Source: Candidatus Saccharibacteria bacterium UBA3225 (lineage in GTDB: Bacteria > Patescibacteriota > Saccharimonadia > Saccharimonadales > Saccharimonadaceae). From it: DNA of 13,288 nt. The position numbers were made by a program, and so were the translations under genes. Below, in pieces: positions 1 to 6,019 of this stretch (positions are counted from its first letter, which is position 1; each line of letters begins with the position of its first letter). The notes below the pieces were generated by a model, which was not told the DNA's origin, made no database searches, and saw only the letters and a program-made list of their open reading frames with translations. Location: NCBI GenBank assembly GCA_002363515.1, contig DEVX01000011.1, positions 1 to 13,288 on the forward strand, in the 5' to 3' direction.

Positions 1-87
1 GGGAGGAACGACGTGTCCGAGAATAATAGCAAACATAGCTATGGCACGAGCCACATCAATATAACCAATTCTACCTCTCTTTATCAT
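1..87 (-). CDS. Acyltransferase-3 family membrane protein, N-terminal fragment
   Basis: Reading leftward from an ATG at 87-85, 29 codons remain open to the window edge, so the gene is cut and only its start is seen. Residues 7-27 read IGYIDVARAIAMFAIILGHVV. This is the signature opening of acyltransferase-3 (OafA/YrhL, COG1835/COG3594) integral membrane O-acyltransferases: an Asp and Arg just before the first membrane helix (D11, R14) and the conserved His inside it (H25). Members transfer acetyl or other acyl groups to surface sugars or peptidoglycan; the acceptor cannot be told here. No Shine-Dalgarno precedes the ATG; instead an extended -10 box ends 7 bases upstream, so the message may be leaderless. 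The frame stays open for at least 17 codons upstream of the ATG, but the family's usual N-terminus fits the ATG. The gene is divergent from the Bat-like operon. Confidence 0.72.
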   Translation of the reverse strand, partial: MIKRGRIGYIDVARAIAMFAIILGHVVPP

Positions 88-94
88 AACTGGA

Positions 95-103
95 ATAATA
101 ACA
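95..103 (-). promoter_or_regulatory. Extended -10 promoter for the acyltransferase (leaderless geometry)
   Basis: On the minus strand TG (103-102), T (101) and TATTAT (100-95) form an extended -10 element. Seven bases (94-88) separate it from the ATG at 87, so a normal start site would fall on or next to the ATG. I see no good -35. The geometry matches that at 7174, 8412 and 12167. Confidence 0.5.
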
Positions 104-105
104 TT

Positions 106-135
106 AATGCTTATCAAAATGAAAGCATAAGCATT
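106..135. repeat. 9-bp perfect inverted repeat between divergent genes
   Basis: AATGCTTAT (106-114) and ATAAGCATT (127-135) are perfect inverted copies separated by 12 bases. The element lies between the minus-strand -10 (95-103) and the plus-strand -35 (144-149), where an operator for both directions would sit. The stem is AT-rich (3 G/C pairs) and the downstream T-run is interrupted, so a terminator is less likely. A repressor site is an inference; no regulator gene is in view. Confidence 0.4.
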
Positions 136-143
136 TTAAATCT

Positions 144-173
144 TTGTTTTTATTGATGCGGTTGTGTTAAAAT
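144..173 (+). promoter_or_regulatory. Promoter of the MoxR/Bat-like operon
   Basis: TTGTTT (144-149) as -35, an 18-base spacer, then TAAAAT (168-173) as -10, preceded by TG at 165-166, which makes an extended -10. Transcription would begin near 180, leaving a leader of about 25 bases that contains GGAGG just before the GTG at 206. This is the only strong promoter seen for the seven-gene operon. Confidence 0.55.
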
Positions 174-196
174 ATATGCAGAAGCATTATTTAATT

Positions 197-202
197 GGAG
201 GT
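197..202 (+). promoter_or_regulatory. Shine-Dalgarno that decides the start at GTG 206
   Basis: GGAGGT at 197-202 lies four bases before GTG 206-208. Earlier in-frame starts (GTG 164, ATG 176) lie upstream of or inside the promoter -10 box and have no ribosome-binding site, so 206 is preferred. Confidence 0.6.
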
Positions 203-205
203 GGC

Positions 206-865
206 GTGTTCTATCCGAACAGACAAGTTTTGGGCGACCAACTTGCGGAAAAGTTGACTCAGTTTAAGGATACCGATTCGATTATTTTTTGCCTCAAACA
301 GAGCTCCCTGCTTTCTTGCATAGAGCTAGCAGCACATCTGCATGCCTATATTTACATTTTGGAGTATCAAGAAATTCAAGACCCATTCGATATCACACGC
401 GTACTCGGAGCTATCACTCGAACAGGCGACTTTGTCTTGAACCCGGAAATCTCGCGTGGTGAATATGAGTATATTGCGATGGACTTCATGAGTGTTATTG
501 AGGAGCGGAAGAGGGATGCCTTTTCGGCTATGAATGCGCGGGCTGATGCAAACCCAGCTTTCGACAAAAATGCATTCAATAACCGCAATATCTTGCTTTT
601 TGCCGACATATTACATACGCAATTCCAGATTGAAGTTGCCCTTAATATCCTCAAATCCTATAAACCTGCCCTTATCACGGGTGTCTGCGGCAATATTACG
701 ACTGAGATTTCAGATAAATTCAATATAGAAACCGACGGTGTGACCTATATGGATATTTTACCGAATACGTGCTTTGAAGATGATCACTATTTCGATCAAC
801 CAGATAGTTTTAGTGACGAAGATAAAATTAGAATGGCAAATAATATTAGCCTATACTGGGCATAA
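206..865 (+). CDS. Degenerate phosphoribosyltransferase-fold protein, first gene of the operon
   Basis: A 219-residue soluble protein if read from GTG 206; a longer reading from GTG 164 adds 14 residues but would begin upstream of the predicted transcript. The layout follows the COG1926-type phosphoribosyltransferases: an N-terminal NRxxLGxxLA motif (residues 5-14), a strand ending where the family has its PRGG loop, a helix, and a late hydrophobic strand where the family has the PRPP-binding DDGIATG loop. Both catalytic loops are changed: the first reads CLKQSSL (29-35) and the second LLFADILHT (130-138), with no acidic pair and no glycine/threonine loop. The fold is probably kept but PRPP chemistry lost, so a binding, scaffold or regulatory role is more likely. 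The protein ends with an acidic, aromatic tail (EDDHYF, then a C-terminal SLYW). It lies 11 bases upstream of moxR and leads the operon. I recall similar proteins in Saccharibacteria; the function is unknown. Confidence 0.6.
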   Translation: MFYPNRQVLGDQLAEKLTQFKDTDSIIFCLKQSSLLSCIELAAHLHAYIYILEYQEIQDPFDITRVLGAITRTGDFVLNPEISRGEYEYIAMDFMSVIEERKRDAFSAMNARADANPAFDKNAFNNRNILLFADILHTQFQIEVALNILKSYKPALITGVCGNITTEISDKFNIETDGVTYMDILPNTCFEDDHYFDQPDSFSDEDKIRMANNISLYWA

Positions 866-876
866 AAGGAGACCAA

Positions 877-1884
877 ATGGACCAACAAAACAACCAAGGT
901 TTGCTCGTGGACAGCAACCTAATCGACGCAAAAAGCATTATAGAAAAAATAACAACCGCCTACCAAAAGAAGGTTGTTGGTCAGGACGAACTTCGCTTAT
1001 CCATGCTCGTTGCGCTAATAGCGGGTGGACACGTTTTGCTAGAGTCGGTACCAGGTCTAGCGAAGACCCTTGCCGCTAAGACTATCGCCGAAGCCGCAAG
1101 TGGCACTTTTAGTCGCATTCAGTGTACGCCAGATTTATTGCCAAGTGATATTATCGGCACACAAATCTACAATTACAATACCGGTGCATTTGAAACAAAA
1201 GTTGGTCCAGTCCATGCCAACTTTATTCTCCTTGACGAAATTAACCGCTCTAGCGCTAAGACACAGTCCGCCATGCTAGAGGCGATGCAGGAGCATCAGG
1301 TATCAGTCGGTGGCATTATGTATAAAATGCCGGATCCGTTTATAGTTCTCGCCACGCAAAACCCGATTGAGCAAGAGGGTACCTATGAGCTTCCAGAGGC
1401 GCAGCTTGATCGCTTTTTGCTAAAAGAGATCGTAAGTTATCCAAGTCGCGACGAAGAGCTGCAAATCCTCAACTCTACGCTTTCCGGCGCGATTGATGCG
1501 CCATTATCTGAAGGCGAAAAGGCAGACATTACTGGAATTAAAAGACTCCAAGATTACGCTACGCGAGTAGTAGTTGATGACTCTATCAAGAATTATATTA
1601 TTAATATCGTATCGGCCACTCGTAACCCGCGCGAACTAATCGATGCGAGTTTGGCGCGCTATGTTGAATACGGCGTCAGCCCTCGCGGTGGTATCGCATT
1701 AATGAGAATCGCTCAAGCACTTGCGATTATTGAAGGACGTAGCTATGTAACTCCAGATGACGTGAAACGCCTTCGCTATCCAGCACTACGCCATCGCGTA
1801 ATTCTGAATTTCGAGGCCGCCGCCGACGAAGTGCATCCAGAGGCTATCATTGATGCAATTTTTGCGAAAATCCAAACACCATAA
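877..1884 (+). CDS. moxR: MoxR family AAA+ ATPase
   Basis: A 335-residue cytosolic AAA+ ATPase of the MoxR family (AAA_3), full length for the family. Visible motifs are Walker A SVPGLAKT (57-64), Walker B with LLDEINR (118-124), sensor 1 ATQNP (159-163), the arginine-finger motif EAQLDRF (R179), sensor 2 GVSPRGG (266-272) and the C-terminal lid ending near RHRVIL (305-310). MoxR proteins form hexamers that act like chaperones on partner VWA proteins encoded beside them, helping to mature or insert metal or ligands; the substrate here is probably one of the VWA proteins downstream. The ATG at 877 has a GGAG six to nine bases upstream, in the 11-base gap after the preceding gene. All catalytic residues look intact. 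Confidence 0.95.
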   Translation: MDQQNNQGLLVDSNLIDAKSIIEKITTAYQKKVVGQDELRLSMLVALIAGGHVLLESVPGLAKTLAAKTIAEAASGTFSRIQCTPDLLPSDIIGTQIYNYNTGAFETKVGPVHANFILLDEINRSSAKTQSAMLEAMQEHQVSVGGIMYKMPDPFIVLATQNPIEQEGTYELPEAQLDRFLLKEIVSYPSRDEELQILNSTLSGAIDAPLSEGEKADITGIKRLQDYATRVVVDDSIKNYIINIVSATRNPRELIDASLARYVEYGVSPRGGIALMRIAQALAIIEGRSYVTPDDVKRLRYPALRHRVILNFEAAADEVHPEAIIDAIFAKIQTP

Positions 1885-1917
1885 ATTAATCAGAAAAACG
1901 AAAAACACGAAATATAA

Positions 1918-2808
1918 ATGGCAAGTTATCTAGTTAAAGTTCAGAAAAAGATGGATATCCACTCGCTCCGCCGAGTGCGGAATGTCCTGTCTGGCAACTA
2001 CGGCTCCGTCTTTAAGGGCCGCAGTATGGATTTTGACGATTTGCGCGAATATGATTACGGCGACGACGTTAAGGATATAGATTGGAAGGCTACTGCGCGT
2101 TCGCGTAAGATAATGGTAAGACGCTATATCGCCATTCGGAAACATAATATCTTAATCGTGGCCGACAATGGCAACTCTATGTCGACATTGGCGCCAAGTG
2201 GCGAACCAAAGAGCGAAGTGGCAACCTTCTGTGCCGGAGTTATGACTTACGTAGCTCAGCACCATGGTGACTTGGTTGGTATGGTTTACGGAAACCAAGC
2301 TGGCAACACCCGCTACGCCATGAAAGAAGATACGGCTTACCTAGAGAACTTCTTAGGAAATTATGCTCACTCGATAAAAACCGATGGGCCAGAAAGCAAC
2401 CTCAATTCCCTACTGACTTACATCATGAAGGGTTACCGTGAACGTTTGTTTATTGTCGTAATCACTGATCCAGATAGCGCCGAGACAATTGATAGCGAAG
2501 TTATTCGTAAGCTGAATGCGCGTCACGAGCAGATGTATATTATGATAGAGGATTCCCCACTTACAAATAACCTCCTACACGAAAAAGACGTGCGCGATAT
2601 AGTCGGAAAAATACGATTGCCACAATTCTGCCGCAAAGATAAACAGCTCGCCAAAGCCGAAAAAGAATATCGCGAGAACCAGAAGCTGAAGATAAAAAAA
2701 GCATTGCACCACTTCCGTATAACTAGCACTTTTGTAGGTGGTAGCGACGAAGCGATTCCGGCGATTATTAAAATGCTAGAGGAGCAAAAACATGCGCGAC
2801 GTAAGTGA
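1918..2808 (+). CDS. DUF58 family protein, cytosolic partner of MoxR
   Basis: A 296-residue protein with the DUF58 signature at residues 26-63: SGNYGSVFKGRSMDFDDLRE, then YGDDVKDIDWKATARS. Next comes a VWA-like domain with VADNGNSM at 81-88, a variant metal-site motif (D83, G85, S87 in place of DxSxS), and VITDPD (181-186) as the second acidic loop. Unlike many DUF58 proteins it has no N-terminal membrane helices and so should be soluble. A basic stretch (239-262) may be helical. DUF58 genes almost always follow moxR in Bat-type operons and are presumed direct MoxR partners. The 33-base gap before the ATG is A-rich with no Shine-Dalgarno, and an in-frame TAA directly precedes the ATG. The next Met (codon 12, base 1951) is no better. 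The gene overlaps the next by 17 bases. Confidence 0.9.
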   Translation: MASYLVKVQKKMDIHSLRRVRNVLSGNYGSVFKGRSMDFDDLREYDYGDDVKDIDWKATARSRKIMVRRYIAIRKHNILIVADNGNSMSTLAPSGEPKSEVATFCAGVMTYVAQHHGDLVGMVYGNQAGNTRYAMKEDTAYLENFLGNYAHSIKTDGPESNLNSLLTYIMKGYRERLFIVVITDPDSAETIDSEVIRKLNARHEQMYIMIEDSPLTNNLLHEKDVRDIVGKIRLPQFCRKDKQLAKAEKEYRENQKLKIKKALHHFRITSTFVGGSDEAIPAIIKMLEEQKHARRK

Positions 2809-3277
2809 ATTAATGTATGGCCCGTTTTATTACAGCTTTATTTGGTTAATTGTTGGCATTTTGTTTCTAGGTTTGGCGGTTGCGATAGTAGCATTGATAT
2901 TCTATGCAACTCGCAAGAAAGAGATAAAAACTATTGCTAATCTAAAACCGCAAGCGCCAAAGGTTGTAGATATTGAAGCATTGAAGGCTAAATACCTCGC
3001 AATGGTAGACGAGGCAGAAAGGCAGTTTAATAACCACAAAACGAAGGCATCTACGGCGCACCAACAATTAAGCTTAATTGCGCGTCTCTTCTATTACGAG
3101 GCCTTGGGTTTTCATGCAGATATTCTAACGCTTGCAGATTTAAAGAAATCGCGCCATGAGCGCCTAACGCAGACGATTGAAAAATATTACCCAGACGAAT
3201 TTGACGGCCTCGAAAAAGGCTCGGTCTCGAACTCTGCCGAAATGGCGCGTAATCTAATTAGGGAGCAAAAGGTATGA
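2792..3277 (+). CDS. One-helix membrane protein in the DUF4381 position of the Bat-like operon
   Basis: A 161-residue protein with one strong transmembrane helix (about 13-40) followed by RKKE, so the positive-inside rule puts the remaining ~120 residues in the cytosol. That part is mostly helical and charged (50-150) and ends in a variable tail. In Bat/MoxR operons this slot is often held by a small DUF4381 protein with the same plan: a short RD-containing N-terminus (here MRDVSEL), one helix, then a helical domain containing an aromatic RLFYYEA-like stretch (here 93-99). I infer it is equivalent by position and architecture, not by proven homology. It may link cytosolic MoxR/DUF58 to the membrane VWA proteins. 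The ATG at 2792 has AGAGGAG seven bases upstream and lies inside the DUF58 gene (17-base overlap). Its stop overlaps the next ATG (ATGA, 3274-3277). Confidence 0.7.
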   Translation: MRDVSELMYGPFYYSFIWLIVGILFLGLAVAIVALIFYATRKKEIKTIANLKPQAPKVVDIEALKAKYLAMVDEAERQFNNHKTKASTAHQQLSLIARLFYYEALGFHADILTLADLKKSRHERLTQTIEKYYPDEFDGLEKGSVSNSAEMARNLIREQKV

Positions 3278-4287
3278 AATATTCTTGGCTATTCATATTT
3301 CCCATTTTTGCAATTATCGCTATCGTAGCCTATTCAATATACCATCGCAAAACTGGCCAACAAAAGATAAAAAAGTCAGTATTAATATCGCACAGTAAAA
3401 AGATAAGGGCTCTGCCCGAATATGAAAAAGCTAGCAAAAAATATCGCATTCTATTGTGCGTTGCAGCCGTGGCGCTCGTCTTTTCGATTGCATCTATCAC
3501 AATTACTGCGTCTCGGCCTATTTCCGTGGATATTATAGAGCCAGATTATGAAACTCGCGATATTATGTTATGTATTGACGTTAGCGGTTCACAAGCTACT
3601 GAGATTGCAAATGTCATTCTTTACTTTTCGAATGCTGTAGGTAGATTAAAAGGGCAAAGAATTGGCGTTGGCGTTTTTGCAGAAAAAGCGACAATTCTCT
3701 CGCCTTTGACAAACGACTATGTCATGGTCGAGAATTTGTTAAAAGAATTAGTTAGCCTGTATAGAGCAAAAGAGCCAGGGGCGACTGGAGAATATAACAA
3801 AAGCCTCATAGATAATTTAGGTAGCACATCTGCAATTGGCTCGGGGATAATTAATTGCGCTTCTGGCTTTGATAAATTAACAGAAGATGGCCGTGCTCAA
3901 TCGATGATAGTCGCTACGGATAATTTGCAAAACGTAGACGGCGTAACGGCTGAACAGGCTGGCAATTACTTGGCGCGTTACGGCATCACATTGTATGCAA
4001 TCGACACCATAGACGCGGATGAGGTAGCTGTAGGTGGCGTCTATGACCCAGCCAACCGTGCGGCTGGCTTGCGTAGAGCGGCGGCAGCTACTGGTGGGCT
4101 GTACTACAACCTACCAACGCAAGGCATTAATGGAGAGCAGGCAGCAGAAAGTATCATGAAACAGGAAGCCGCTAAACACGAAAACGTTGCGCAGTTCATA
4201 CAAACGGATTCGCCAAAAATATCCACAGCGCTTGCTTTAGTTTCTATTATCGTAATGCTGATTGCAATTTGGAGACTTAAACTATGA
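3274..4287 (+). CDS. batA: BatA-like membrane-anchored VWA domain protein
   Basis: A 337-residue protein with hydrophobic segments at about 3-22, 59-80 and 316-335 and a VWA domain between the second and third. The loop at 24-58 is rich in Lys/Arg and so probably cytosolic, which places the VWA domain outside the membrane. The metal-ion-dependent adhesion site looks complete: DVSGS (102-106), a Thr in STSAIGSGI (184-192) and an acidic loop VATDN (213-217) where homologues have SDG/TDG. This is the BatA plan (aerotolerance operon of Bacteroides, YfbK/YehP-like VWA proteins). It overlaps both neighbours by ATGA and is therefore translationally coupled. The role, ligand binding or assembly of a surface complex with BatB and the TPR protein, is inferred. 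The symbol is by architecture. Confidence 0.85.
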   Translation: MKYSWLFIFPIFAIIAIVAYSIYHRKTGQQKIKKSVLISHSKKIRALPEYEKASKKYRILLCVAAVALVFSIASITITASRPISVDIIEPDYETRDIMLCIDVSGSQATEIANVILYFSNAVGRLKGQRIGVGVFAEKATILSPLTNDYVMVENLLKELVSLYRAKEPGATGEYNKSLIDNLGSTSAIGSGIINCASGFDKLTEDGRAQSMIVATDNLQNVDGVTAEQAGNYLARYGITLYAIDTIDADEVAVGGVYDPANRAAGLRRAAAATGGLYYNLPTQGINGEQAAESIMKQEAAKHENVAQFIQTDSPKISTALALVSIIVMLIAIWRLKL

Positions 4288-5270
4288 TTCTGAATCCTAT
4301 TTTACCCATCTATATCATTGCATTATTGGCTATCTTTATAGTAGCGCTTAGTGTTTTTTGTATTATTAAGAAAAAATACCGTAGCGTTGCAACGTTACGC
4401 AGAATCTTAGTATTGGTATTTCTATTAATAACCCTGCTTAGGCCCTCTCTCGCCAACGGCACAGCCCAACAGGTCAGTATGGACGTAACGTTATTTTTAA
4501 TTATCGACAACTCCAATAGCATGTATGTGGAAGATGTAAATGGAGGCACTCGTATGTCGGCCTTGAAAAAAGATGCCCTGAAAATAATAAGGTCATTTCC
4601 GGGCGCTCACTATTCTATCTTAGTGTTGGATAAAGCTACCTACACATTGTTACCTACCACTACAGATCTTAATGCCACCATAGTCGGAGTAGATACTTTA
4701 GGCGCCACAAGTAGCCAAGATAGTTTAGGTTCCAATTTAAACGACTTGATAGTATTCGCGCAGGAAGGGATAAAACAATACAATAAAAAGCATCCGGAGT
4801 CGCAAAATATAGTAGTACTCATGTCGGACGGCGAAACCACAACGGATTCAGTTGATGCGATTTCATTTAGCAGTTTTAAGGCAGTAAGTGCTGGGCTAGT
4901 TTTGGGATATGGTTCAAGCGAGGGCGGCATTGTCCCATATTTCGCGAAATATACTAACCGTGGCGTAGTTAAAGAAGAAAATCAAAGCTGTTCGTCTTGC
5001 ACCTCAAAGATAAATGAAGATTATTTGCAAAAAGTCGCGAGCAATTACCATTTTAAGTATACACATAGCTACGGCGACATAGACACAGCACTAATCAATG
5101 ATTTGAAAGATACCGCGAAGAGCAGAATCGATACGAGTTCCAATAAAAGCGCGGTTTCCAATACTGAGTTCTACTGGATTTTCGCATTGATAGTCCTAGT
5201 GCTATTGCTTTGGGAATTTGCAAGTAGCTTTAATGTAATCCTATCGGAATATGAGGTAAAAAATAAATGA
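4284..5270 (+). CDS. batB: BatB-like membrane-anchored VWA domain protein
   Basis: A 328-residue second VWA protein with the BatB plan: two N-terminal helices (about 6-28 and 40-55) split by a basic loop KKKYRSVATLRR, a VWA domain (67-285), a C-terminal helix (296-313) and a short tail. The metal site is well kept: DNSNS (75-79) and MSDGE (180-184). By the positive-inside rule the VWA domain is extracytoplasmic. A close cysteine pair CSSC (236-239) sits after the second metal-site loop in that exported domain; it could form a disulfide or bind metal, and I do not know it as a BatB feature. The ATG overlaps the BatA-like stop (ATGA, 4284-4287), and its stop overlaps the next gene the same way. 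BatA and BatB usually act as a pair. Confidence 0.85.
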   Translation: MILNPILPIYIIALLAIFIVALSVFCIIKKKYRSVATLRRILVLVFLLITLLRPSLANGTAQQVSMDVTLFLIIDNSNSMYVEDVNGGTRMSALKKDALKIIRSFPGAHYSILVLDKATYTLLPTTTDLNATIVGVDTLGATSSQDSLGSNLNDLIVFAQEGIKQYNKKHPESQNIVVLMSDGETTTDSVDAISFSSFKAVSAGLVLGYGSSEGGIVPYFAKYTNRGVVKEENQSCSSCTSKINEDYLQKVASNYHFKYTHSYGDIDTALINDLKDTAKSRIDTSSNKSAVSNTEFYWIFALIVLVLLLWEFASSFNVILSEYEVKNK

Positions 5271-6007
5271 TTAATCTTGACCCGTCCTTATTAGACCAAG
5301 ACAAAATTCGAAAAGAAAAACGCAAACAACTCATGAAGCGTTATTCCGTGTCACTCGTCCTACTTCTATTAGTCGCACTGTTCTTTCTTTCGACTTGGAT
5401 ATATAACCTAGTTTACCTAGTCAGCTATAGTGGTAAAAACTATCCGATTTCCGAAGGCTTTACCGAGACGCGCTTTATCATTAATATACTTGAGCCATAC
5501 ATAGCGGATTATAACCAAGGCACTGCCAGATTAAAAATGGGAAAATACGAGGAGGCCGAGAAGAGCTTTACTGAAAGTCTCAAAAAATCACCTGCGGAAG
5601 ATAGATTATGCCAAATATACGTGAATCTTTCCCTCAGTATCGAATTTCAGGCCGACAAACTATTAAAATCGAACAGCTTTAACAAATCGATGGAGCTTTA
5701 CGGAAGAGCTCAAACTATCTTGTTAAATAACAATTGCGCAGAGAAAGGCACAAAATCAAGCGGCAAAGATAGCAAAGCAGAGATTGCAGAAACTCGTTTA
5801 AACAAAAAGCTTAAAGACGCAGCGGATATGATGAACCATACCCAAACAGCCGACGACGACGCTAATACTAATCCGGACGAGAAACAGATAGACGATAACT
5901 CTTTAAAGGATATACAAAACCAAGTGGTGTCGCCGAACGGTATTCGCAGCGACTTATACAGCCAGACTAAAAAATATTGCAATTATAACTCAGGTAAATG
6001 TCAGTAA
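5267..6007 (+). CDS. batC: BatC-like membrane protein with TPR repeat, last gene of operon
   Basis: A 246-residue protein with a very basic N-terminus (KIRKEKRKQLMKR, 13-25), one membrane helix (about 28-50) and an outside-facing helical region. Residues 82-108 fit a tetratricopeptide repeat (YNQGTARLKMGKYEEAEKSF, then TESLKKSP), and 113-155 probably a second, looser repeat pair. The tail (160-246) is Lys/Asp/Asn-rich, low complexity and likely disordered, ending with two cysteines (C238, C245). In Bat operons BatC is the TPR partner thought to scaffold BatA/BatB. Here it is N-terminally anchored and closes the operon. The ATG overlaps the BatB-like stop (5267-5270), with GAGG about ten bases upstream. 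Only 12 bases separate its stop from the convergent cysteine desulfurase. The symbol rests on architecture and position. Confidence 0.75.
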   Translation: MINLDPSLLDQDKIRKEKRKQLMKRYSVSLVLLLLVALFFLSTWIYNLVYLVSYSGKNYPISEGFTETRFIINILEPYIADYNQGTARLKMGKYEEAEKSFTESLKKSPAEDRLCQIYVNLSLSIEFQADKLLKSNSFNKSMELYGRAQTILLNNNCAEKGTKSSGKDSKAEIAETRLNKKLKDAADMMNHTQTADDDANTNPDEKQIDDNSLKDIQNQVVSPNGIRSDLYSQTKKYCNYNSGKCQ

Positions 6008-6008
6008 A

Positions 6009-6018
6009 TTAGTACTAA
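6009..6018. repeat. Short perfect palindrome between two convergent stop codons
   Basis: TTAGTACTAA fills nearly all of the 12-base gap between the plus-strand operon stop (6005-6007) and the minus-strand cysteine desulfurase stop (6020-6022). It cannot form a stable hairpin with a loop. No rho-independent terminator is visible here for either strand. Confidence 0.3.
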
Positions 6019-6019
6019 G

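Noticed and set aside
106-150. Terminator hairpin with T-run at the inverted repeat
   Set aside because: The stem is mostly A/T and the following T-tract is broken by AAATC. No gene ends toward it from either side, since the flanking genes diverge.
376-654. Minus-strand ORF inside the PRT-like gene
   Set aside because: It has no ribosome-binding site or recognisable motif and is antisense to a protein with clear family layout; it is a frame shadow. The same holds for the other overlapping frames at 534-728, 774-1079, 1070-1279, 1930-2145, 2523-2729, 4310-4549, 4640-4930, 5710-5982, 6036-6245, 7013-7222, 7425-7622, 12245-12580, 12337-12531 and 12682-12933.
877-5270. MoxR plus VWA genes as a VWA-MoxR conflict (ternary, VMAP-type) defence system
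   Set aside because: The gene set and order (DUF58, small membrane protein, two membrane VWA proteins, TPR) fit the Bat-type operon. I see no effector domain such as a nuclease, protease or NADase among these genes.
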